NCBI GenBank assembly: GCA_904420085.1
Contig: CAJFUA010000033.1
Coordinates: 1-39,721, forward strand
Source: an uncultured Eubacterium sp.
GTDB taxonomy: Bacteria; Bacillota; Clostridia; Lachnospirales; Lachnospiraceae
DNA length: 39,721 nucleotides
Direction: 5' to 3'
Shown here: one piece after another, positions 33,216 to 39,721 of the stretch
Layout of the letters: each line of letters begins with the position of its first letter
How positions within the stretch are numbered: the first letter of the stretch is position 1
Notes under the pieces: model-generated
What the model saw: the letters and a program-made list of their open reading frames with translations, nothing else
Database searches by the model: none
Told to the model about the DNA's origin: nothing
Position numbers and translations under genes: made by a program

Positions 33216-33224
33216 TGCTACAAT
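33216..33224 (+). promoter_or_regulatory. Extended -10 promoter of the small gene pair
   Basis: TGC followed by TACAAT (33219-33224), 22 bp before the start at 33246, with AAAGGAGG in between. No clear -35. Confidence 0.55.
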
Positions 33225-33245
33225 ATAGTCAAAGGAGGAAAGCGT

Positions 33246-33428
33246 ATGAAAACTACATTTTATCTTGCGCTTAATGATAGCGACCGCAGTATTATTATCT
33301 ATTCTCTTAACAGATTGAGAAACAGTTTGCTTGAACAAGGAAAATATACCGATGCTGTTGATGACATACTTGTAAAAGTAATCAGTGCAAAGAAAAAGAA
33401 GTTCAAAATTACTTATACGGAGGATTGA
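33246..33428 (+). CDS. Small hypothetical protein of a mobile element (60 aa)
   Basis: I do not recognise a named family. The 60-aa product has an N-terminal stretch followed by a likely helix (RSIIIYSLNRLRNSLLEQ) and a basic stretch (SAKKKKFKIT). The start has a strong AAAGGAGGAA site and it lies four bases before the tnpV-like gene, so the pair is cotranscribed. Small genes of this type are often found in clostridial mobilisable elements with tnpV. No function is offered. Confidence 0.65.
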   Translation: MKTTFYLALNDSDRSIIIYSLNRLRNSLLEQGKYTDAVDDILVKVISAKKKKFKITYTED

Positions 33429-33431
33429 ATT

Positions 33432-33794
33432 ATGATTGAAAGACTGAATGTGCGGTATGAAAATCAAGGCAATTATACTTTGCCTTGTGTAACAAATAAA
33501 AAAGAAAACGACTTACATCTCGGTGTATGGGCAAACCGTCATAGACAATATTTGAAACATCATCATCGAATCAGATATTACAATTTGCTTACATCGGAAA
33601 AGTTGTACCCTTATCTTTCTGAGATTGAAGAACAAGCAAAAAATATGTTTCAGAGGGTTGTAAAATCTCTCGCCGCACAAGAAAACGTTACTGAAAAAAT
33701 GAAGGCAGAAAGCCCTATAAAGTGGGTTCAGAAAATGAATAACATCCGAAATCGTGCGGCAGAAATCGTAATCAACGAAGTGATTTTCAAATAA
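33432..33794 (+). CDS. tnpV: TnpV-family transposon-encoded protein
   Basis: This 120-aa protein has the shape of TnpV, encoded by Tn4451/Tn4453-type clostridial transposons. It starts with a short strand region (YENQGNYTLPCVT), then HLGVWANRHRQYLKHHHRIRYYN, the conserved G-(x)-W/Y-R-R-(x)-YLK segment, SEKLYPYLSEIEEQAKNMF and KWVQKMNNIRNRAAEIV. The biochemical role of TnpV is not established. No tnpX resolvase or mobilisation gene is in the window, so this is probably a relic of a larger element. It ends at a strong terminator. Confidence 0.75.
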   Translation: MIERLNVRYENQGNYTLPCVTNKKENDLHLGVWANRHRQYLKHHHRIRYYNLLTSEKLYPYLSEIEEQAKNMFQRVVKSLAAQENVTEKMKAESPIKWVQKMNNIRNRAAEIVINEVIFK

Positions 33795-33801
33795 AGAAAT
33801 A

Positions 33802-33846
33802 CAGACTACGGAAGAGTTTAACGCTATCCGTAGCCTGTTTTTTTCT
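33802..33846 (+). terminator. Terminator after tnpV
   Basis: CAGACTACGGA (33802-33812) pairs with TCCGTAGCCTG (33827-33837) with a single mismatch, followed by a T-rich run. Confidence 0.85.
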
Positions 33847-33882
33847 TGTATGCAATTCGTTGTATAGTCTTAGCGATCAGAC

Positions 33883-33985
33883 CATTTGGATAACCAAACG
33901 GTAATCTGCCCGCTTTCTGCACTTACTGAGCGAGCAGTGTATTTGGATAACCACAGTTGCCAAATACCTCGTTAGGGACACCCTA
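33883..33985. other. Three consecutive hairpins with a 13-nt direct repeat
   Basis: Between tnpV and the IS110 region lie CCATTTGG/CCAAACGG (33883-33902), CTGCCCGC/GCGAGCAG (33907-33938) and the perfect GTATTTGG/CCAAATAC (33940-33968). ATTTGGATAACCA occurs at 33885-33897 and again at 33942-33954. A short AGGG/CCCT follows. It contains no gene. It may be a structured RNA, a transfer origin-like site or an element end. Confidence 0.5.
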
Positions 33986-34089
33986 TCCACCCCTTTTTGA
34001 TATTTTCTATATTTTTTGAAAACTTTTATACTCATTTTCTAGAAATTCAAACTATTTTATAGGTCAAATTCACTCATCTTATATATACA

Positions 34090-34336
34090 TCCTTATTTTT
34101 AGCCGACTTTAATTAAAGAAAGAGGTTTTTTCTTCCTTTTTCAGATATATGAGAGTAGCTCCCTTAATTAACCCTATCATGTCCACCGGGATCACTTTCA
34201 TGTCCATACATTCCTTCATCCAATCTACAGGGAGTATAGCGAGGCGCTATCACTAAAACACGAGGTTATACCTTGATGGGCGACCCAAAGCCTTCCTCGC
34301 TTACTCTTTTTGTATATCCTAAAGCCATAAAGCGTT
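34090..34336 (-). ncRNA. Candidate bridge RNA region downstream of the IS110 transposase
   Basis: The transposase's 3' non-coding flank is more G/C-rich and structured than its 5' flank (about 160 bp). It includes ATAGCG/CGCTAT (34236-34250), CCTAAA/TTTAGG (34318-34341) and GGACATGA twice on the - strand (near 34178-34210). IS110-group elements encode a bridge RNA in a non-coding end, downstream of the gene in the IS1111 type. This placement is inference. Confidence 0.35.
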
Positions 34337-35620
34337 TTAGGCACTAAGACTATTTATCTGATTTATCCTTATTTCACCTAATACCTTTTGTGCGTCGTAG
34401 CTCTCATGAGTTTTCGCAACATGAAACATTACTCTCATTAGTTTCAACCCAACCGCCAAGACTGCCTGCTGATGTGCCAACTGATTACTCGGTCTATGCC
34501 GTAAATACTGATAATACATCATCATTTCAGGACTGACTAACATACCTTTATCACCTATAATATAAATTATTTTTCTTAATCCCGGTCTTCCTCTTTTACT
34601 GATGCTTGTTTTTCCCTTATGCATACCGGAGCTTTGCTCTACTAAATTAAGCCCTGCCATTTTTCTAACTTGTTTCCAATCATCAAATCGCGACAAATCA
34701 CCTGTCTCTGCCACAAAGGCCGCTGCTGTAACCTTTCCCACTCCTGGAACACTTGTCAAATATATGCTGATATCTAATTCATTCATTATCATTTCCATTT
34801 CTGCATCATATTTTTCTATACTTGCATCTAGGATATCCATCTGGTCCAACATTGTATTTAAACCAACCCTAGCAGCTTCAATGCCTACTTTTATTCCAAT
34901 ACTATTCATAGCCTCTTCTTTTAGCTGATATACTTTTTGACGACCTATGCGCATCGTTTTTCCCAAAGCCATCCTCCATTTATTCCATATTTCTTCAGCC
35001 TCCATTTCTATCAAATCCTTAGGAAATGGCGTTGTCCTAAGAATCGCCCTCGCACTAATTGACGATACTTCATAACCTACTTTCTCGTACTCTGGAAAAT
35101 ATTCATCCATCAATACTTTAATATTACAAATAAGCCTCTTTCTAGCTATGGATGCCTGTTCTCTATAACGTCTTAGAATACGTAACTGCGCATACTTTTC
35201 TTCCGGTAAATATATTTCAAAAAATCTTCCATCTCTTATCAATCGAGCTATAACCAATGCATCTTTCTTGTCACTTTTGGTTTGTGTATTATCATCTAGT
35301 TCTTTCATCTGCTTTACATGAAATGGATTCACACCCAAAAGTATGATATTTTCTTCACTTTCCAAGAAATATGCAAGATTTTTCCAATAGTGACCAGATG
35401 GTTCAAAACCTAATAAAATCTGTTTACATCCTATTTGACCACAGATTTCTTTTATTACATGTAAAGACTCTTGAAATCCCTCAAAAGTGTTTTCAACTTT
35501 GATGGGCTTACATAATGCATTTCCTCTGTAGTCCGTCACCTGTGACCAGTGAATCTTCTTAGCAATGTCCACTCCTACAATCAATGTAGCTTCCGTAATC
35601 ATTCTTAATTTATTTTTCAT
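34337..35620 (-). CDS. IS110-family transposase (DEDD recombinase)
   Basis: The 427-aa protein has an N-terminal RuvC-like DEDD domain beginning IVGVDIAKKIHW (first Asp) and including TQTKSDKKDALVIARLI. The C-terminal transposase_20 (helix-hairpin-helix) domain has YLTSVPGVGKVTAAAFVAE, FDDWKQVRKMAGLN and VEQSSGMHKGKTSISKRG, which holds the candidate catalytic serine. It is full length and appears intact. Start at 35620 follows AGGAGG by about seven bases. IS110 enzymes use a bridge RNA to pair target and donor DNA. Confidence 0.93.
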   Translation of the reverse strand: MKNKLRMITEATLIVGVDIAKKIHWSQVTDYRGNALCKPIKVENTFEGFQESLHVIKEICGQIGCKQILLGFEPSGHYWKNLAYFLESEENIILLGVNPFHVKQMKELDDNTQTKSDKKDALVIARLIRDGRFFEIYLPEEKYAQLRILRRYREQASIARKRLICNIKVLMDEYFPEYEKVGYEVSSISARAILRTTPFPKDLIEMEAEEIWNKWRMALGKTMRIGRQKVYQLKEEAMNSIGIKVGIEAARVGLNTMLDQMDILDASIEKYDAEMEMIMNELDISIYLTSVPGVGKVTAAAFVAETGDLSRFDDWKQVRKMAGLNLVEQSSGMHKGKTSISKRGRPGLRKIIYIIGDKGMLVSPEMMMYYQYLRHRPSNQLAHQQAVLAVGLKLMRVMFHVAKTHESYDAQKVLGEIRINQINSLSA

Positions 35621-35783
35621 TGATACGACCTCCTTTTCTTTTATCGTACCACAGGATAGGAATGCTAAGACCTGTTTGATTTTATAAATATAACATTCTA
35701 ATAATTGAATAAAAATAAATTATTACACAAAATCAATACATAACTACTTTATCTTCTGCTGGCTTAAACCAAAAGTAATTATG

Positions 35784-37727
35784 TTATTCTGTTGGCAGAA
35801 ACTCATATTCCAATTTGCACCCTGTGTTTTGTATGTATGTATCCAGATTACTCACTATAGTAGCTTTTTCACAGTCAGATGGAATATGTATATATAAATC
35901 TTCTCTAGCTCGGCTGCAAGCGACATAATACATTCGTACAAACTCATTAGCGTTATTTTCAGCTGTTAATTGCGGTTGTGAAAAAACATCTGAAAGTTTT
36001 ATACCATCTCGACGAGTAGGTGTTAGGCTTACAATTACTTTATCCCACTCTAAGCCTTTCGCTTGATGTGCAGTCATATACTTGCTGTTTTCTGAAAAAA
36101 CTTCGGTAAACAATTTATATGATGTGTCCCATCTTAATACAGATACATTATTAATTAAGTCTTCTCTTTCTTGTTCATCGAAAACAGATATTTCAGTAAT
36201 GCCTTCTTTAAATAATTCTTTTAATCCGATGTACTCACTACTCGATATTTTATTGTTGAATTTTTGTATAACATCAAAAGTAATGGATGAATTATCAATA
36301 TCTTTAAATACTTCTTTTAACATATTGTTAAATTGAAAAATAATTTTTGGGGTTATATCTTGTGCATCAATGTCCAAATATATTCTTAATGCAGAGATCA
36401 TATCTATAAAAGAACCATTTTCAAAGCTTTCCCATAGTTTGAAAATAAATCGGAAAGCTCGTACCCATTTAACATTACTATGTTCTGCTATTTCATCCCT
36501 AATCTGTATAGGTGTATTGAAATAGCTATTATATATTGATTTTAAAAGCTTAGCCTGTTCGTCATTTATATTCTGTATATAATCAAATGCAGCCGCCCAA
36601 GCACGTGTTAAAACAACTCCGCCATTTTCTATAACATCACTAATTATATTTTTGTTTTCTATCGATTCACCAATCAAAAAGTGTATCTTCTTAGCTTCTG
36701 TATTTTGCTTAATTTCATCATTAACATACGATTTAATACTACTCTGAATAATGTTTTTATCTGATTGTCTTAAGAAGTTGCAAAAATTAACTACATTTTC
36801 CGTAGAACGTCTATTTCCGTTTATAGAATACAGATTATCTTTGTCGGATTCGATGCAAAAATCATTGAAATCAGTTGGTTTTGCACCTTGAAAACTATAA
36901 ATTGATTGGGAGACATCTCCGACAACAATAATTTTAGTTGATTTTTGTCCAATCAATTTCACTATTAACGTTTGTAAAGGATTAGTATCTTGGAACTCAT
37001 CTATAAATATAAACGGAAATTTAACACGTGTAGCATATAGAGCGGTTGGATTATTTTCCAAAATTCTGTATCCAAAATACAAAATTTCATTATGAGTAAG
37101 TTTTCTAACTACAGACCATATATACTTTTTTAGCGGTATTATATGTTCTTTTTTTATTCTGCTTGAAGCCTTAATTTTATGAGTGAGCTCGCCTCCGTCT
37201 TTTTTCGATTTTAAAAACTCATCATTATCGACTTCCACTTCTCCCATAAGTTTTTTGCTGTAGTTAAATTGATCTGTATCAAACTGTCCGGGATTTTCAT
37301 TTTTTATGTATGCATATATTTCTTCTTTGTCTATGCCGTGTAAAATACCAAGTCCCTCAACTTGTGAAGAAATTTTACCTTTTTTTGAAACGGATATATC
37401 AAAATCAGATTTCATTATACTTACTAAATCATCTTGAAACGGTTTGATTATATGTTCAATTATAAATCCGTGTATTGTATATGCTTCAACATAATCAACA
37501 TACCTTTCAAGCCTTCTTCGTATTTCGTCTACAGCTGCATTAGTATATGTGATACATAGAACTTTTCTAGCTTTGCTGTTTGCAACGCTTTCATTGGTTG
37601 TTATAATATTTTTTACATTCTCGACTAAAAAATATGTTTTCCCCGCACCGGGTCCCGCATAAATTTTTGAATGATATTTTAATTGTTCTGGACTCAAAAT
37701 ATCCCCAGATGTTATTGCATCAACCAT
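35784..37727 (-). CDS. UvrD-like superfamily 1 helicase (GajB-like)
   Basis: This 647-aa protein has a complete SF1A motor: Walker A AGPGAGKTYFLV, motif Ia CITYTNAAVDEIRRRL, IHGF, motif II FIFIDEFQDTNPLQ, motif III VVGDVSQSIYSFQGA, motif IV NGNRRSTENVV, motif V TAHQAKGLEWDKVIV and motif VI YYVACSRAREDLYI. It overlaps the OLD gene by 16 bases, with CAGGAGGG before its start, so the two are translated together. OLD plus UvrD is the Gabija (GajA/GajB) or class 2 OLD arrangement, an anti-phage defence. It is longer than the founding GajB (about 490 aa), so a related subtype is possible. Confidence 0.85.
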   Translation of the reverse strand: MVDAITSGDILSPEQLKYHSKIYAGPGAGKTYFLVENVKNIITTNESVANSKARKVLCITYTNAAVDEIRRRLERYVDYVEAYTIHGFIIEHIIKPFQDDLVSIMKSDFDISVSKKGKISSQVEGLGILHGIDKEEIYAYIKNENPGQFDTDQFNYSKKLMGEVEVDNDEFLKSKKDGGELTHKIKASSRIKKEHIIPLKKYIWSVVRKLTHNEILYFGYRILENNPTALYATRVKFPFIFIDEFQDTNPLQTLIVKLIGQKSTKIIVVGDVSQSIYSFQGAKPTDFNDFCIESDKDNLYSINGNRRSTENVVNFCNFLRQSDKNIIQSSIKSYVNDEIKQNTEAKKIHFLIGESIENKNIISDVIENGGVVLTRAWAAAFDYIQNINDEQAKLLKSIYNSYFNTPIQIRDEIAEHSNVKWVRAFRFIFKLWESFENGSFIDMISALRIYLDIDAQDITPKIIFQFNNMLKEVFKDIDNSSITFDVIQKFNNKISSSEYIGLKELFKEGITEISVFDEQEREDLINNVSVLRWDTSYKLFTEVFSENSKYMTAHQAKGLEWDKVIVSLTPTRRDGIKLSDVFSQPQLTAENNANEFVRMYYVACSRAREDLYIHIPSDCEKATIVSNLDTYIQNTGCKLEYEFLPTE

Positions 37728-39721
37728 TTTAAGCCCTCCTGTATATAGTTTGGAACGATTATCTTAGTGCTTTCATCTTCATTATATAAATTCTTGTCTG
37801 TTAATAAACTTAATGCTACTTCGCCTTTTTTGTTTTTGGCATAATGTAAAAATAATTCAGCAAATATTAATTTTTCGTAGAACTCTGTGTTTTCTGGTGC
37901 TTTATCAATTCTATTTGTAAAAGCTTTTAAATATTTATCTATTAATTTATAAGATCTTCCATCAATATTTTCTTTATTTGATATCCAAGCTTGGATATCA
38001 AAACCGTGCGTATCAAAGAATTTTTCTAAGACATCAGGTATTGCTTTTTTAAAGAAAACTTTTGCAGATTCGAGATTATCCATATTGGCAAGAAATAACT
38101 CATCTTCAAAAGTTTTTCCACCAAGGGTTTGAGTACATATACAAAAATTTTCTATATTGAAGCGTTCTTTTAATTTTTTAATATGAGATACTTCATCATT
38201 TTTGTATTTTTCTAAAGATTTTAATTTGTCATTGCCTATCCATTTAAAGTCTCTGTCAGTAATACAAAGAACTTTCTTGTTTACAGCATTTCCATTAAAC
38301 AATTCTACAAAATGCTCAAAATGTTTTCCACCAATTTCAACTATAGAAATATGCTCGTCCTCATATGGACATCCACAAACGTCCATAAATAGAGGCATTA
38401 ACAATTTTTCTGCAATACCCTCTACTAAAATCACCTTATCTGCAAAAAGCATATCAGAGCGTGTAACATCTAAAAATTTTGTTAAATGTAATTTTGCATC
38501 TTCTTTAACTGTTTTTCCATCTGAATCGGTAAATTGTTCTTGTAAGCTTTGTTGGCGGCAATCAGAATACTTATCATTTCTTTCATACGCCAACATAAAC
38601 ATATTATCGATTCCTGCTACAGCAGAAATATTACTTGAATGTGTTGTTACAAAAATTTGCTGGTTTAACTCATTCTTCTTATCTAGATTTTTCAGATATT
38701 TAAACAGCTTGTATTGCATTGCAGGATGTAAATGTGCTTCAGGTTCTTCTAAGCACAAAATTTTGAAATCTCTACCTTGTTTTACCTCTGTTAATTTGAT
38801 AAGCATATAAATATTAATCAAGTTATTATATCCAAGTCCATTGTACTGAAGTGGCACAACAAACCCGCTTTTGGTATCTTTAACCTCTGTTACATAGGCA
38901 TCAGAAATAGAAAGTTTAGCTTTTACATCTGAAAATATTGAAACATTACCTTTTTTTAATCCAATTTCATTATCCTCATTTTCAAACAAATCTGATAGCT
39001 TTGTTATAGATTCTTTCAATATTTCTTTCAAGTCATCTGAAACATCTTTTCTCAAAGTATCAAGTTTGGCAGCGTGCTCGGAGTCCTTAGTAAATGCATC
39101 TATTTCTCGCTTCGTTTCTTTTCTAACTTCTTCGCTTGTCCTTTCGGCTTCAATCAATCGAATATCAAACACACTGGTGGCAGTTTTTTGATCTGCTTTT
39201 GTATCTGTAATTCCGTTGGTATAACTCCACGAATAATATTTTTCAACAAATCTGTTCAACATCATAAAGTATTCATCAAAGTTATTGACCGATTTAAATT
39301 CTTTTTTGTAGTCATCTAAATGTTTTACGTCCAAAGAAAATACTGCTTTAATTTTTGCGGCTATATTATACTCAACCTTACCGTCTTTTTCAGTTCGGTT
39401 TTCTTCAAATTCTTTTATGCCTAAAAATGGCAAAAGTCTTATAATACTCTCGTCGTTCGTATCATCTTCTGCAATTCTATGGCTTATATAATATTCAATA
39501 ATAATTTCCGGAGGATTATCGGCATATAATTCCTCATATTTGAGTAAATTATTTTTGTTAAAATCATCGACAGATATGGTAGAGGGGTAATTTAGCAGAT
39601 TAATAGCATATAACAATCCCGTTTTTCCTGAATTGTTTGAACCAATAATTACATTGAGTCCTTTATGAAAATTCATTGAAAAATCGTTATAATTCCTGTA
39701 ATTCTGAATATGTATTTTATT
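37712..39721 (-). CDS. OLD-family ATP-dependent endonuclease (GajA-like), 5' end beyond window
   Basis: Walker A GSNNSGKTGLL near the start and Walker B LCLEEPEAHLHPAMQYK with TTHSSNIS show the ABC-type ATPase. The C-terminal TOPRIM nuclease is marked by VILVEGIAEKLLMPLF (catalytic Glu) and LCITDRD (DxD). An in-frame Met at 39676 would drop the first strand of the ATPase. Upstream codons to the window edge stay open and read KIHIQNYRNYNDFS, the usual OLD N terminus, so the true start is outside the window. At least 669 codons are present. GajA in Gabija nicks DNA when nucleotides are depleted; that activity is by homology only. Confidence 0.87.
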   Translation of the reverse strand, partial: NKIHIQNYRNYNDFSMNFHKGLNVIIGSNNSGKTGLLYAINLLNYPSTISVDDFNKNNLLKYEELYADNPPEIIIEYYISHRIAEDDTNDESIIRLLPFLGIKEFEENRTEKDGKVEYNIAAKIKAVFSLDVKHLDDYKKEFKSVNNFDEYFMMLNRFVEKYYSWSYTNGITDTKADQKTATSVFDIRLIEAERTSEEVRKETKREIDAFTKDSEHAAKLDTLRKDVSDDLKEILKESITKLSDLFENEDNEIGLKKGNVSIFSDVKAKLSISDAYVTEVKDTKSGFVVPLQYNGLGYNNLINIYMLIKLTEVKQGRDFKILCLEEPEAHLHPAMQYKLFKYLKNLDKKNELNQQIFVTTHSSNISAVAGIDNMFMLAYERNDKYSDCRQQSLQEQFTDSDGKTVKEDAKLHLTKFLDVTRSDMLFADKVILVEGIAEKLLMPLFMDVCGCPYEDEHISIVEIGGKHFEHFVELFNGNAVNKKVLCITDRDFKWIGNDKLKSLEKYKNDEVSHIKKLKERFNIENFCICTQTLGGKTFEDELFLANMDNLESAKVFFKKAIPDVLEKFFDTHGFDIQAWISNKENIDGRSYKLIDKYLKAFTNRIDKAPENTEFYEKLIFAELFLHYAKNKKGEVALSLLTDKNLYNEDESTKIIVPNYIQEGLKWLMQ

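Larger units (their letters stand above)
34090..35700 (-). mobile_element. IS110-family insertion sequence, ends not defined
   Basis: The element is defined by the transposase at 34337-35620. IS110 elements lack the long terminal inverted repeats of most IS, and no clear ends or target duplication were seen, so the limits given are approximate. It lies between tnpV and the Gabija-like operon. Confidence 0.55.

Noticed and set aside
38202-38810. 202-codon plus-strand open frame inside the OLD nuclease gene
   Set aside because: Antisense to a well-supported gene with intact catalytic motifs; no Shine-Dalgarno or family match.
39676-39676. ATG 39676 as the true start of the OLD nuclease
   Set aside because: The frame stays open to the window edge and upstream codons encode the conserved first strand of OLD ATPases.

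Overview
The window looks like a chromosomal segment of a low-to-moderate G+C, spore-forming, anaerobic gut Firmicute, most likely a Lachnospiraceae (Clostridia). Pointers are strong purine-rich Shine-Dalgarno sites, spmA/spmB spore genes, a B. subtilis yaaO-to-rsmI-like housekeeping cluster, Lachnospiraceae-style basic Fn3 domains, a glycyl radical enzyme and an ECF vitamin transporter. Assignments rest on reading motifs and gene order by eye; no database search was possible.

Layout. (1) 134-5985: core cluster of Orn/Lys/Arg decarboxylase, guanylate-kinase-like protein, DNA polymerase III delta' (holB), RicT, tRNA1(Val) N6-methyltransferase and rsmI. (2) 6151-6384 (-): an HPr paralogue that keeps the regulatory Ser region but lacks the catalytic His motif (Crh-like). 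(3) 6723-16119: spmA and spmB, normally neighbours, are separated by about 8 kb that holds a cobalamin-riboswitch operon and a cation/proton antiporter with its own structured leader. (4) 16187-20025: a PfkB sugar kinase, a DUF885 metallopeptidase-like protein (-) and mannose-6-phosphate isomerase. (5) 20043-32814: a PRD regulator, a fructose-type PTS (IIA, IIC, IIB), HPr, enzyme I, a HAD phosphatase, a DeoR regulator, a glycyl radical enzyme with its activase, a fructose-6-phosphate-aldolase-like enzyme and a NimA-like flavoprotein. (6) 32880-39721: an A+T-rich accessory island with TnpV, an IS110-family transposase and a two-gene OLD nuclease plus UvrD helicase (Gabija-like) defence locus. 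Its first gene runs off the window edge.

Two systems stand out. The riboswitch operon encodes a secreted DUF4430 protein, then a surface protein that joins an alpha/alpha-toroid domain to a DUF4430 domain, the same two folds that form vertebrate transcobalamin/intrinsic factor, then EcfT, a fused EcfA-EcfA' and an S component. This reads as a Gram-positive cobalamin capture-and-import machine. The toroid/DUF4430 protein also carries an internal TM segment followed by a second, lipobox-bearing signal, so it may be matured into two anchored proteins.

The PTS/GRE cluster resembles E. coli frw-ptsA-fsaB-gldA-pflD-pflC. From the reported activity of YbiW/PflD (ring opening of 1,5-anhydrohexitol 6-phosphates to 1-deoxyfructose 6-phosphate, then aldol cleavage), it is best read as a radical 'anhydroglycolysis' locus. 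Uptake would be by the PTS, ring opening by the GRE, and cleavage to glyceraldehyde 3-phosphate and hydroxyacetone by the aldolase. A strong promoter preceded by a perfect 20-bp tandem repeat drives the GRE half and is a likely operator.
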